The position numbers and the translations under genes are program-made. A DNA stretch of 64,000 bases, taken from Paraburkholderia sabiae. GTDB taxonomy: Bacteria; Pseudomonadota; Gammaproteobacteria; Burkholderiales; Burkholderiaceae. The notes below the pieces were generated by a model, which searched no databases, was not told where the DNA came from, and was given only the letters and a program-made list of their open reading frames with translations. Below are positions 8,803 to 17,669 of the stretch, one piece after another. The stretch's first letter is position 1. Every line of letters begins with the position of its first letter. The DNA lies in NCBI RefSeq assembly GCF_030412785.1, contig NZ_CP125296.1, positions 558,001 to 622,000 on the forward strand. Reading direction: 5' to 3'.

Positions 8803-11556
8803 TCAGGAGGGCGGCGCATCCAGAGCACGGAGAATGACTTCCGGTGTCGCCGGAACGTCGTACATGCGTTTGCCGATAGCGTGAGACACGGCATTGAGTA
8901 TTGCCGCTGCTGTCGGAACGAGGGCCGGCTCACCAATACCTTTGGCGCCATATGGCCCGATGGACGCTGGCTCTTCAACCAGAATCGTGTCGACACGCGG
9001 CATATCGAGTGAAGTCGGTATCGGGTAATCGCGGAAACCCAGCGTCACCCCGGGCACAAACTTCTCCATCAACGCCAAGCCAATGCCTTGCGCAACGGCG
9101 CCCTCGACCTGCCCTTCAAGCAGGCTCGGATTGACCATTCGTCCCACATCGTGAGCAGCTGTCACGCGTAGAACCCGGGTCGTGCCAGTGTGGGTATCGA
9201 CTTCGACCTCCGCGAGTTGCGCGCCAAATGCGTAGACCGCGTAAGGGCTGCCTTGACCGTCCTTGTCTAACGGCGTCGCTGGCGGATCAAACGTGGCCTC
9301 GGCCATCATCACGTAGCCGAACTCGTTAGCGGGGAGTTGGGACAGATCCAGCTTCGAACCCTCGCTGGCAATCAAACCGTTGCCGAAGGTCAGCGTCACA
9401 TTGGCGGATGGTTCCTGGCCCAAAGTGTTCAGTACTTTTGCGCGCAATTGCTGACCCGCGAGCAGTGCGGCTTTGCCCGTGACGAAGGTCTGCCGTGAGG
9501 CGGATGTGCGGCCGCAGCTCGGTGTGACATGCGTCGCGGCGTCAACGCACTTCAGTTCCTGCAACGGGATGCAGAACGCATCGGCTGCAATTTGCGGAAT
9601 GACGGTGTTAGAGCCCTGACCGGCGTCGACTGCACCCTGATGGAGAATGACATCGCCTGCCCGGTTGATGCCCATGCGAATCGTGGAGGGATTGGTCGAT
9701 GCGGTATTGCCACATCCGTAAATCATGGCCGCAATGCCGACACCGCGACGCAAGCGTTTGGCCGCTGCCGACTGGTTTGCCGCACACGCTTCGGCAGTGG
9801 CCGCTTCCCAGCGCGGCTTCAATGCAAGTAGACACGCCTCGATGCCGACGCTGTCGGGTAACACCTGGCCGGTCACCAGCGCGTCCCCTGCGCGGAGCAC
9901 ATTGCGCAATCTGAATTCGAGCCGATCGATACCGAGCCGGTTGGCAAGCTCGTCGATCATTTGCTCCTGAGCGACGACGGCTTGCGGAACGCCAAAGCCA
10001 CGGAAAGCGCCAGCCGGCGTGATATTGGTGTGAACGGCACGCGTGAGCGCCCGGTAGTGGTCGACCTTGTACGGTCCCGATGCATGAACGGGAACCCGAT
10101 TGGCTACAGCCGTGCCCCACGAAGCGTAGGCGCCCGTATTGAAGTCGCCGTGAAAGTCGATTGCGCAGATCGTGCCGTCGGCCGTCGCCGCGATGCGGCT
10201 GTCGATAGTGGCCGGATGCCTCTTCGTCGACGTGGAGATGGATTCTTCTCGCGTAAAGATCATCCCGACGGTTTTGCCAAGAATCCATGTTGCAAGTGCG
10301 ACGAGCGGCTGTACGGTCAGATCGAGCTTGCCGCCGAATCCACCGCCGACCGCCGACGGTATCACCCGAATCCTGTGCTCGCTACAACCGAGAATGCGCG
10401 CGAGTTCTTCGCGATGAGGATGCGGTGCCTGAGTCGGCGAATAGACCTCGATCACATCGCCGTCCATTCGGGCCCAACCGGCTTCGGGTTCGATGTAGGC
10501 GTGTTCGACGAAGCTGGTCTGGAAATGTCCTTCGACTACAGCGGCAGCCATCGAAAGCCCGGCATCGACGTCGCCGGACACGACCCTGCCGTGGATCAGG
10601 ATATTGTCGGGGCGCGCATCGTGGAGTAGGGGGGCGTCTGCAGACAACGCGTCATCGATTGTGAGCAACGGCGCCTGCGATTCCCACTGGATGGGGAAGT
10701 CACCGAAATCATCATGATCGATCGTCTCCGCCGATCCGACGATCAATGCGACAGCCTCGCCAAGGAATCGAGCACTGTGCTGGGCAAGCACCGGCTGGTC
10801 CGCATACGCTTGCGCAACGCCATGCACATTCAGACCCGGCACATCTTCAGCCAGAATCACGCGCTCGACGCCAGGATGTCGCGCAACGAACGGCTTCAGA
10901 TCGCCGATAGCGAATCGCGCGCGATGGAAGGGCGATCGAATGGCTTTGATCATCAGTGCGTCGATCGGAATGCCGTCGGCGCCGAAAGAATCCGTGCCTT
11001 GCACCTTCGCCAGGCCGTCAAGACGCGTCACGGCCGTTCCGACCGCGACTCCCGTTGCCGGCATATCGGTTCGACACGCAACCCGTCCTTGCGCGACATC
11101 GTGAATTGCTGCGACCTGCTTCTGATAGCCCGTACAACGACACAGGACGCCGGCAATCGAATCGCGAGCGTCGTCCATGCTGTGGACATCGTCCCGATCG
11201 AGAGCCGCCGTGGCGGCGCATAACATGCCAGGAATGCAGAAGCCACACTGCACGGCCTGATGGGACAGAAAAGTGTCCTGGAGCGCAGCGCCATTCGCAG
11301 TACATGTGTCGACGCCTTCCACCGTAATGACTTCGCAACCGGCCGTTCGTCCCGTGGGCGTAATGCACGCGTACACGGCTTCGCCATTGACGATAACCGT
11401 GCACGCTCCGCAATCGCCCGTTCCACAACCGATTTTCGTGCCACGCAATGCCAGATCGTCACGCAGGAAATGCGACAGAGGCTTTTGCCCGTCCTTTGCC
11501 AGCGGCACGATCAATCCATTCACGGTCACACTGCCGAGATTGATTGGCTTAAGCAT
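8803..11556 (-). CDS. Fused 2Fe-2S / molybdopterin subunit of a xanthine-dehydrogenase-family hydroxylase
   Basis: A 917-residue fusion of the small iron-sulfur subunit and the large molybdenum subunit, in the same order as E. coli XdhD. Residues 1-160 bind two 2Fe-2S clusters: Cys44, 49, 52 and 64 (GCGTGDCGAC then YAC), and Cys104, 107, 139 and 141 (CGFC, LCRC). The rest is the aldehyde oxidase/xanthine dehydrogenase Mo domain, with GGGFGGK-type cofactor loops and the catalytic Glu in GIGEPALVPTAAAI near the C-terminus. The ATG overlaps the end of the FAD gene by 8 bases, indicating coupling. Its substrate is probably an N-heterocycle or aldehyde; the sequence does not say which. Confidence 0.9.
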   Translation of the reverse strand: MLKPINLGSVTVNGLIVPLAKDGQKPLSHFLRDDLALRGTKIGCGTGDCGACTVIVNGEAVYACITPTGRTAGCEVITVEGVDTCTANGAALQDTFLSHQAVQCGFCIPGMLCAATAALDRDDVHSMDDARDSIAGVLCRCTGYQKQVAAIHDVAQGRVACRTDMPATGVAVGTAVTRLDGLAKVQGTDSFGADGIPIDALMIKAIRSPFHRARFAIGDLKPFVARHPGVERVILAEDVPGLNVHGVAQAYADQPVLAQHSARFLGEAVALIVGSAETIDHDDFGDFPIQWESQAPLLTIDDALSADAPLLHDARPDNILIHGRVVSGDVDAGLSMAAAVVEGHFQTSFVEHAYIEPEAGWARMDGDVIEVYSPTQAPHPHREELARILGCSEHRIRVIPSAVGGGFGGKLDLTVQPLVALATWILGKTVGMIFTREESISTSTKRHPATIDSRIAATADGTICAIDFHGDFNTGAYASWGTAVANRVPVHASGPYKVDHYRALTRAVHTNITPAGAFRGFGVPQAVVAQEQMIDELANRLGIDRLEFRLRNVLRAGDALVTGQVLPDSVGIEACLLALKPRWEAATAEACAANQSAAAKRLRRGVGIAAMIYGCGNTASTNPSTIRMGINRAGDVILHQGAVDAGQGSNTVIPQIAADAFCIPLQELKCVDAATHVTPSCGRTSASRQTFVTGKAALLAGQQLRAKVLNTLGQEPSANVTLTFGNGLIASEGSKLDLSQLPANEFGYVMMAEATFDPPATPLDKDGQGSPYAVYAFGAQLAEVEVDTHTGTTRVLRVTAAHDVGRMVNPSLLEGQVEGAVAQGIGLALMEKFVPGVTLGFRDYPIPTSLDMPRVDTILVEEPASIGPYGAKGIGEPALVPTAAAILNAVSHAIGKRMYDVPATPEVILRALDAPPS

Positions 11557-12394
11557 GCTCCAGCCTCCACGTCGCAAGCTCGAGCGCTTGCTGAATCAAG
11601 GGACGGACAATCCGGGTTCGGTACGCCGCGCTCGCGCGGATATCATCGATTGGAACGATCTCCGGGATGTCGGCTGTGCCAGGCAGCGTTTCCGCATTCT
11701 GTGCGTCTGCGTTCGCGAGGGCCGCTTCCAGTGTGTGCAATCTGACGGGCGTCGGTGCGACGCTGCCCGCTGCAATGGCGTACTCGCAACGCGCGCGATC
11801 GCGGGGCATCGTCAGGCGCACCGCGATCGACGCAGTCGAGATATTCAAACGCTGCCGATTGCCGAACTTCACGAAAGCCGAAGCACTCGGCGAGGCGGGC
11901 ACCGGAACCCACACATTATTCAGCATCTCGCCCGGCCGAAGATCGACCTGGTTTTTCCCCTTCAGAAACCAGGACACCGATATGCGTCGAGTTCCGCTCA
12001 GCGATTTGAGTTCGACCTCTGCATCCAGGGCGAGGAGGGCAGTGACGCCGTCCGCGGCCGGCGAGCCGTTGCATAGATTCCCGCCAATCGTGGCGCGATT
12101 CTGGATCTGACTCGATCCGATCAGACCGGCCGCATCTTTTAACCCCGACGCGCTTGCCGGCAGCGCAGACCGGACGATCTCCGACCAGGTCGTGGCCGCG
12201 CCGATCCGTAACCAGTGAGGAAGCTCGACTACACCATGCAAGTCGGCGACACGGCTGATATCGACGAGCTTGTATCGCTGCGATGCGCCCATAGCACTCG
12301 CGTACCAATCCGTTGCCCCACTGACAAGCCGGACATCGGGATCGCCTAGCAGCTCGAGCACTTCGCGTTCATCGGTCGCGAGCACATATGACAT
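11549..12394 (-). CDS. FAD-binding subunit of xanthine-dehydrogenase-family hydroxylase
   Basis: A 281-residue flavoprotein that passes electrons from the 2Fe-2S clusters to an acceptor. The FAD-binding motif ATIGGNLCNGSPAAD is clear near residue 98. The start at 12394 (MSYVLATD) has AGGA at 7 bases. An alternative ATG at 12448 would overlap the symporter stop as ATGA and add 18 residues of poor composition, so I prefer 12394. It is in one operon with the Mo subunit, giving a two-polypeptide enzyme instead of the usual three. Confidence 0.88.
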   Translation of the reverse strand: MSYVLATDEREVLELLGDPDVRLVSGATDWYASAMGASQRYKLVDISRVADLHGVVELPHWLRIGAATTWSEIVRSALPASASGLKDAAGLIGSSQIQNRATIGGNLCNGSPAADGVTALLALDAEVELKSLSGTRRISVSWFLKGKNQVDLRPGEMLNNVWVPVPASPSASAFVKFGNRQRLNISTASIAVRLTMPRDRARCEYAIAAGSVAPTPVRLHTLEAALANADAQNAETLPGTADIPEIVPIDDIRASAAYRTRIVRPLIQQALELATWRLEHA

Positions 12395-12444
12395 TCTAAA
12401 ATCCTCTCTGGTGCGCCGCGCGAATCCTGCGGCGCCAACATTCG

Positions 12445-13902
12445 TCATGCCGGAACGTTCACTGCGGCTCGTCTGGTCAGCGCGCTGAAGGAAAACATGA
12501 CGGCGAGGTTAAGGATCAACCCGATCAGCCCCGGATTAAGGTCGGCGATCCACGTATTTGACGGGAAGAGCGTTGCGAGTGAGTTACCTGTCAGCACCGG
12601 CAACGAAACCGTACCGAGCCCAGCAATCATGCCGGCACCTGCACCGTACTTGTTGATCGGGTTGTTTCGCAGCAAGCTCATCAACAACGCGGGAAGCACC
12701 TGGCTCACCAGCCCGTAACCCATGATGAGCAATGACACGATACTTTGAACACCGTTAAGCGCGGTTTCGACCGACACGACGGTAAGCACGAGCGCCGCAA
12801 TCTTTGCAACGCGCGACAGATGCGCGTCGCTGACGCGAGGTCTAACTAGAGAGTAGATGTTCCGGGTAAAGAGCGTTGCGACGGACACGAGCATGATCGA
12901 GCCCGGCACGAGTGCCGTGAGCAGCCCTGCCGCACCGATCACCCCGACAAACCACGGGTCGAAACTCTTGATCGAAAGTTTCAATAGCGCAAGATCGATC
13001 TGTCCGCCCTTGAGCTCTGGAATCTGCAATACCGCAGCGAGACCCACGAACATCGAAAACAGCATGACGAGCGCGTACAAAGGCATCGTTGCGGCGTTTC
13101 GACGAAAGTGGTCTTCCGATTTCGCCGTGTAGATGGAGCTGAACGCGTGCGGCCACATGAACATGCCTGGCCCGCACACGGCAATCGTGGACAGATACCA
13201 CGTCAGGTTCTTGCCCACAGCGGGGAGTGCAAGGAAGCCGGGTTTCGCCGCATCGAGCGCTCGAAACATGCCGGTGAGGCTGCCGTAGTAATGGCAGGGC
13301 AGATAGATGCCGAGAAAAACGCAAACAGCCAGCACGACTACATCTTTAACTATCGCAGTCGCGGCCGAACCGTGCAGCCCGGAAACGACGACATAAGCCG
13401 CCATTCCAATCGCGCCGATCCAGACTGCCGCCCCACTGGATATCCGGCCATAAGAGGTGCCTTCGACCAGTATCCCCAATCCCTTCATTTGCAAAATGAG
13501 GTAGGGCAGGAGCGCTGTCAGCGAAATGCCGGCGACCAATAACCCAATAAATGGGCTGTCGTATTTTCTTGCGAAGAAATCCGCTTGGGTCAGCAGTTTG
13601 TGTTTGTTAGCAAACCGCCATATTGCGGGCAGCAGCCAATAAGAAAGGACGAACGCCTGGGTCGTATAAACGATAATGTAAAACGCCGCACCGCCGTATC
13701 CGTAGGCGAATCCGCTCGCTCCGAGGAAGGTGAAGGTCGTATAGATTTCACCGGCCATCAAAACAAACACCAGAAGTGCCGAAAAACCGCGACCGCCAAC
13801 GCTCCATTGTTCGAGATTCATGCTGATGCCACGCCGCGCCCTGATCGCGAGCGCAAACGCGCCGAGCAATGTCAGCGCGACGATGATCAGCGGGACATTC
13901 AC
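12445..13902 (-). CDS. Sodium:solute symporter (SSS family)
   Basis: A 485-residue integral membrane protein with about 13 hydrophobic segments and SSS features: N-terminal GRGFSALLVFVLMAGEIYTTFTFLGASGFAYGYG, FARKYDS, and the GPGMFMWPHAFSSIYTAK region. It starts with GTG, overlapping the stop of the DUF3311 gene as GTGA, so the two are translationally coupled. It is followed by the FAD subunit. It probably imports the substrate of the molybdenum hydroxylase, driven by the sodium gradient. Confidence 0.88.
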   Translation of the reverse strand: MNVPLIIVALTLLGAFALAIRARRGISMNLEQWSVGGRGFSALLVFVLMAGEIYTTFTFLGASGFAYGYGGAAFYIIVYTTQAFVLSYWLLPAIWRFANKHKLLTQADFFARKYDSPFIGLLVAGISLTALLPYLILQMKGLGILVEGTSYGRISSGAAVWIGAIGMAAYVVVSGLHGSAATAIVKDVVVLAVCVFLGIYLPCHYYGSLTGMFRALDAAKPGFLALPAVGKNLTWYLSTIAVCGPGMFMWPHAFSSIYTAKSEDHFRRNAATMPLYALVMLFSMFVGLAAVLQIPELKGGQIDLALLKLSIKSFDPWFVGVIGAAGLLTALVPGSIMLVSVATLFTRNIYSLVRPRVSDAHLSRVAKIAALVLTVVSVETALNGVQSIVSLLIMGYGLVSQVLPALLMSLLRNNPINKYGAGAGMIAGLGTVSLPVLTGNSLATLFPSNTWIADLNPGLIGLILNLAVMFSFSALTRRAAVNVPA

Positions 13903-14126
13903 GGCGCCTCCTTACGACGCGATTCTTCGGTGCGGGCCTGCAATGACGACCGTTTGTCGACGTGGTAGATCACCTGCATCACGACCGAAGTGACGACAAC
14001 GCCTGCCACTACCCATGCCAGCATGGGCGGCATTCCAAGAATGTAGGGCTCCGCATCTCGCGAGAATAGTGCCCCAGCGACGTTGAAGGCCGGGGGAACG
14101 ATGCCCAGCAGGTAGATTTTCTTCAT
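13899..14126 (-). CDS. DUF3311-type small membrane protein, symporter partner
   Basis: A 75-residue protein with two predicted transmembrane helices (YLLGIVPPAFNVAGALF and MLAWVVAGVVVTSVVMQVIY). Its layout matches DUF3311 proteins, which are regularly encoded just ahead of SSS symporters and are thought to be accessory subunits. The ATG at 14126 gives the normal family length; the frame is open to 14252, but those extra residues are not family-like. It is the first gene of the unit 14126 to 8273. Confidence 0.75.
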   Translation of the reverse strand: MKKIYLLGIVPPAFNVAGALFSRDAEPYILGMPPMLAWVVAGVVVTSVVMQVIYHVDKRSSLQARTEESRRKEAP

Positions 14127-14526
14127 TCCGTCAACAATATCGATGTCGTCAAACAAGCGCACACACTCTAATATGCCATTCCAAAAGGTGCAACTAAAAA
14201 ACTGGCGGACGGCTTGATTGTTGTCGGTGGCCGAATAGCTGGCGCGATACACCTTGCGGTTCCAGTCCCGCCTGTATCCATGCGTGTTCGTGATGCACCG
14301 CGATCGTGCGGAAAATTGAAGATTCTGGAGTGCCGGTTTCGCGTAAAGCGCTGTGCAGCCTGGAGATCTCGATTCGGGTCATTGCGAATTTAAAGTGTGT
14401 ACGCTATAGTTCGGTCCGTGGTTCGGCCAGTCATGCGTTCGTTCGAACCAACCTGCTTGCAACCATGCGAAGCGCGCTCAGATCAGCGCGAAGTAGACGA
14501 ACACATTCGACGACGAGACCGCTGAT
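14127..14526. other. Divergent control region between hydroxylase operon and histidine kinase
   Basis: Four hundred bases between two divergent units. It contains the conserved promoter/operator element at 14381-14419, listed separately. A 62-codon minus-strand frame (14194-14382) has an ordinary-looking N-terminus but no recognisable domain and is not called. No terminator is apparent. Confidence 0.5.
14381..14419 (+). promoter_or_regulatory. Promoter with repeated operator element, copy 1
   Basis: TTGCGA at 14382-14387, a 17-base spacer and TATAGT at 14405-14410 form a sigma70-type promoter reading toward the histidine kinase. Overlapping it is AGTGTGTACGCTATAGTT at 14394-14411, an imperfect palindrome with TATAG/CTATA-like arms. 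The same 18 bases recur at 15742-15759 ahead of the Tat hydrolase gene, and similarity extends over about 38 bases. Confidence 0.65.
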
Positions 14527-15657
14527 ATGAACACTCAACGGATACCTTTCCTCGGCAGGCGGAAGCACTCGCTCGCACCGGTACTTGCCGGCGGACTGGC
14601 ACTGGGCGTCCTGTTGATCGATACTCCCGGTCACGTCAATAGCGCGACGGTGGTGCTGTATTCGATGGTCGTCATGCTGGTGGCGGCCATCCTGTCGCGT
14701 CGGGGCACGCGGATCATAGCCATCGCATGCATCGTGTCGACGATCGTTGGCTATGGGGCAGGTCACCTCGACGAACTGTCTTTTCCGGCGCTCGCACGCT
14801 CGCTCGTCGCCTCTTTCACGATCGTCACCGCGGCAATACTTGCTCTGCGCATTCAGGCCGATTCCGTTCGAATCGAGGAACAGGTTCTCGAAATCAGCCG
14901 CGCCCATGAGGCGCTCGATCGCTCGACGGCCGAACTGGCGCACGCGACGCGCGTGACGATGCTGGGCGAGATGGCGGCTTCGATCGCACATGAAATGACG
15001 CAACCGCTGTCGGCCATCACAGTCCACGGAGAAGCCGGGCTTCGGTGGCTGAAGCGGGACGTCCCCAACCTCGATGAAGCATGTAGTGCCATCGAGTCGA
15101 TGGTGGGTAGCACCCGGCGCGCGAGCGACGTTATCGGACGGATTCGAGCGCTTGCGCGTAAATCCGAGGTCACTTTCGCTCCGTTCGACATGAACAGTCT
15201 CGTGATCGAAACAATGGATCTGCTGGACTGGGAAGTGAAGAAATATGGCGCAATCGCAACGCTATATCTCGCGCCCGGTGAATTGACGATACATGGCGAT
15301 CGCGTGCAATTGCAGCAGGTTCTTATTAACCTGGCCGTCAACGGATTGCACGCCATGTCGTCGGTTCAGGACCGGCCGCGCGCGCTCAAGATTCACACGC
15401 AACTGCAGGACGACATGCGCGCGGTTGTCATCGTCGAGGATACCGGCATTGGCATCGCGCCTGAGCGGATGCCTGGTCTCTTCCGTGCATTTCACACGAC
15501 GAAGGCCGATGGGATGGGTCTCGGACTATCGATTTGCCGATCGATCGTGGAAGGGCATGGTGGTTCCATCACGTGCGCCTCTTCACCGTCTGGTACGCGA
15601 ATGCTGGTCGGGTTGCCGGCGGTCGTGCCTGCCCGTCAGGCGAGTGCGCTTGCATAG
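14527..15657 (+). CDS. Orphan membrane sensor histidine kinase (copy 1)
   Basis: A 376-residue kinase. Residues 15-110 form three or four transmembrane helices with almost no periplasmic loop. A short coiled coil follows, then the H-box SIAHEMTQPLSAI with phospho-acceptor His155, the N-box (INLAVNGLHAM), G1 (VEDTGIGI), F (FHTTKADGMG) and G2 (GLGLSICRSIVEGHGG). This H-box subtype is found in FixL/DctB-like kinases. No response regulator lies nearby. It is strikingly similar to the kinase at 56641, with identical spacing from Met1 to the H-box. It is transcribed from the repeated promoter element upstream. Confidence 0.88.
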   Translation: MNTQRIPFLGRRKHSLAPVLAGGLALGVLLIDTPGHVNSATVVLYSMVVMLVAAILSRRGTRIIAIACIVSTIVGYGAGHLDELSFPALARSLVASFTIVTAAILALRIQADSVRIEEQVLEISRAHEALDRSTAELAHATRVTMLGEMAASIAHEMTQPLSAITVHGEAGLRWLKRDVPNLDEACSAIESMVGSTRRASDVIGRIRALARKSEVTFAPFDMNSLVIETMDLLDWEVKKYGAIATLYLAPGELTIHGDRVQLQQVLINLAVNGLHAMSSVQDRPRALKIHTQLQDDMRAVVIVEDTGIGIAPERMPGLFRAFHTTKADGMGLGLSICRSIVEGHGGSITCASSPSGTRMLVGLPAVVPARQASALA

Positions 15658-16014
15658 CGCATTGCGCGAATTCCCTGTTGTGTGCATGGGGCAGCTAACC
15701 CACAAGAACGCCTGGCTCAATGCCCTTCACTGCATATTTATAGTGTGTACGCTATAGTTTGATCGTGTAGTGGCAGCGCTTGGACGAAAGCCTTGGATCT
15801 AGCAGGGTTCGAATTGAAATGGTTGAATTCGCGTTAAATGCGTAGTAGTGCGAATCAGTAAAACGTGTTTGTTTTGTGTTGCTATAAACCAGTGAATACG
15901 CCGGTCTGAATTTATCGCGGCGGCGCAGTCAAGCAGTCCAGTTTTTGTTTCTTCCTCGTGCCAAACCAACGCGGAATGGCGCTCTTAAACAAGCAAGAAA
16001 ACCAAGGAACTGTC
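15658..16014. other. Intergenic region before the Tat hydrolase gene
   Basis: About 357 bases without a gene. It contains the second copy of the promoter/operator element and then a leader of about 250 bases, A/T-richer than its surroundings. No riboswitch-like fold was recognised by eye. Confidence 0.45.
15729..15766 (+). promoter_or_regulatory. Promoter with repeated operator element, copy 2
   Basis: CTGCAT at 15730-15735 and TATAGT at 15753-15758, spaced 17 bases, align base for base with the promoter of the histidine kinase gene. The shared core is AGTGTGTACGCTATAGTT at 15742-15759. Flanking similarity continues to both sides, including the -35 position and a downstream GTG. The element is oriented toward the Tat hydrolase/P460 pair. 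Confidence 0.65.
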
Positions 16015-17049
16015 ATGGATAATCCTGTCAATCATCGCCGCAGACGCATTCTTGCCACGACCGCCGCAGGCGTGAGCCTTCTCAGTCTGGCGAACCTCGC
16101 GCATGCGCAGACATTGAACGCGGCGTCAGCTGGTAAAGACGCCGGCAGTGCAGCGTTTGGTCCCATTCAGCAGATCGACGCAGGTGTACTCAATGTGGGC
16201 TATGCGGATGTCGGGCCTAAAAATGGTCCTGTCGTGATTCTGTTGCACGGTTGGCCGTACGATATCTATAGCTACGTTGACGTCGCGCCACGGCTCGCAT
16301 CGGCCGGATATCGCGTGATCGTGCCGTATCTGCGCGGCTTTGGTCCGACGCGTTTTCTTTCTGCCGAAACGCCTCGCAACGGCCAGCAGGTTGTCACCGC
16401 GGTCGATATCCTCGCGTTGATGGACGCACTGAAGATCGAGCAGGCCACGCTTGGCGGATTCGACTGGGGCGCGCGAACCGCCGATACGATCGCGGTGCTG
16501 TGGCCGGAGCGCGTCAAGGCGCTGGTCTCCGTGAGCGGTTATCTGATCGGCAGTCAGGCGGCAAACACGAAGCCGTTGCCGCCGCAGGCCGAACTCGCGT
16601 GGTGGTATCAGTATTACTTCGCGACGGCGCGGGGCGAACTCGGCTATACCGAGAATTGCGACGCTTTCAATAAACTGATCTGGCATCTCGCGTCGCCGAA
16701 ATGGAAGTTCGACGACGCGACCTTCGAGCGCACAGCGGCCTCGTTCCGGAACCCGGACCACGTTGCCGTGGTAATCCACAATTACCGCTGGCGTCTCGGC
16801 CTGGCCCAAGGCGAAGCGAAGTACGACGACTTCGAAAAGCGTCTCGCCACGGGCCCGACTATCGCGGTTCCTACCATCACGCTGGAAGGCGATGCGAACG
16901 GAGCACCTCATCCGGCGCCTGCTGTCTACGCGGATAAATTTACGGGCAAGTATCTGCACAAGACCATCGCGGGCGGTGTGGGGCATAACTTGCCCCAGGA
17001 GGCGCCTAAGGCATTTACGGAAGCGATGCTGCAGGTCATGCACCTGTGA
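16015..17049 (+). CDS. Tat-exported alpha/beta hydrolase, epoxide hydrolase/dehalogenase-like
   Basis: A 344-residue protein; the ATG at 16015 has AAGGA at 6 bases, deciding it over the GTG at 15958. A twin-arginine signal (HRRRRILATTAAG, residues 7-19, cleavage near AHA-Q) sends a folded enzyme to the periplasm. The fold shows the oxyanion motif HGWP at 78-81 and nucleophile Asp150 in GGFDWGAR, as in epoxide hydrolases and haloalkane dehalogenases, with the catalytic His in GGVGHNLPQEAP. It is followed 15 bases later by a cytochrome P460-like gene. It is homologous to the cytoplasmic hydrolase at 20023. Confidence 0.85.
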   Translation: MDNPVNHRRRRILATTAAGVSLLSLANLAHAQTLNAASAGKDAGSAAFGPIQQIDAGVLNVGYADVGPKNGPVVILLHGWPYDIYSYVDVAPRLASAGYRVIVPYLRGFGPTRFLSAETPRNGQQVVTAVDILALMDALKIEQATLGGFDWGARTADTIAVLWPERVKALVSVSGYLIGSQAANTKPLPPQAELAWWYQYYFATARGELGYTENCDAFNKLIWHLASPKWKFDDATFERTAASFRNPDHVAVVIHNYRWRLGLAQGEAKYDDFEKRLATGPTIAVPTITLEGDANGAPHPAPAVYADKFTGKYLHKTIAGGVGHNLPQEAPKAFTEAMLQVMHL

Positions 17050-17064
17050 CCCGGGAGAATTGTC

Positions 17065-17577
17065 ATGTCTCGTACTCTCGTATCGCGCAGCCTGTTGGCG
17101 GGTGCGCTACTGTTTTCCGTGTCGGGCATCCTCGATGTCTTTGCGGAAGAGCCGAAGCCGCTAGCCTCGCCGATCTATGGCGTCACGATTCCACCCGGAT
17201 ATCGCAAATGGGAAATGATCGCGCCGGCCGAAGAGGCCGCTCCTCTCGATGAACTCCGGGTGGTGCTGGGCAATCCGCTCGCAGTCAAGGCGATCGAGAG
17301 CTCGACGCTGCCGTTTCCGGATGGCACGATCCTCGTGAAGCTTGCCTACAAGAAGAAGCAGTCCGATGTCTTCCCGTCGGCGACAGTGCCGGGTACGCCA
17401 ACCACCGTGCAGGTCATGGTCAAGGACTCGAAACGTTACGCGTCGACAGGCGGATGGGGCTTCGGTCGATTCATTAACGGAGTCCCAACCGACAAGGCGC
17501 AGCACGAAACATGTTTCGCTTGCCATGATGCGCGCGCGAAGAATCACGACTATGTGTTTACCCGTTTTGCCCCTTAG
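17065..17577 (+). CDS. Cytochrome P460-like periplasmic c-type haem protein
   Basis: A 170-residue protein with a signal peptide (residues 1-27, ending FAEE) and a single C-terminal haem-attachment site, CFACH at 150-154. The body (IPPGYRKWEM, LPFPDGTILVKLAYK, GGWGFGRF) matches the cytochrome P460 family, whose members oxidise hydroxylamine or bind NO in the periplasm. It follows the Tat hydrolase in the same transcript. GGGAGA lies 9 bases before the ATG. The real substrate and redox partner are unknown. Confidence 0.82.
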   Translation: MSRTLVSRSLLAGALLFSVSGILDVFAEEPKPLASPIYGVTIPPGYRKWEMIAPAEEAAPLDELRVVLGNPLAVKAIESSTLPFPDGTILVKLAYKKKQSDVFPSATVPGTPTTVQVMVKDSKRYASTGGWGFGRFINGVPTDKAQHETCFACHDARAKNHDYVFTRFAP

Positions 17578-17596
17578 ATCCATGAGGTAGCAAGGA

Positions 17597-17620
17597 AGCG
17601 TGTTCCTGCGGGAGCACGCT
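17597..17620. terminator. Hairpin between convergent genes
   Basis: AGCGTGTTCC at 17597-17606 pairs with GGAGCACGCT at 17611-17620 (one G-T pair) around a TGCG tetraloop. It lies just after the P460 stop. There is no clear U-tract, so a terminator role is likely but not certain. Confidence 0.55.
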
Positions 17621-17669
17621 CTTCGCCATTGTCGGTGACGCCGTGCAATTGGTGGGCGCGATGATCCGC

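Noticed and set aside
14194..14382. 62-codon minus-strand frame with a plausible N-terminus
   Set aside because: No domain, overlaps the control region and the DUF3311 reading frame extension; could be a decayed gene but cannot be supported.
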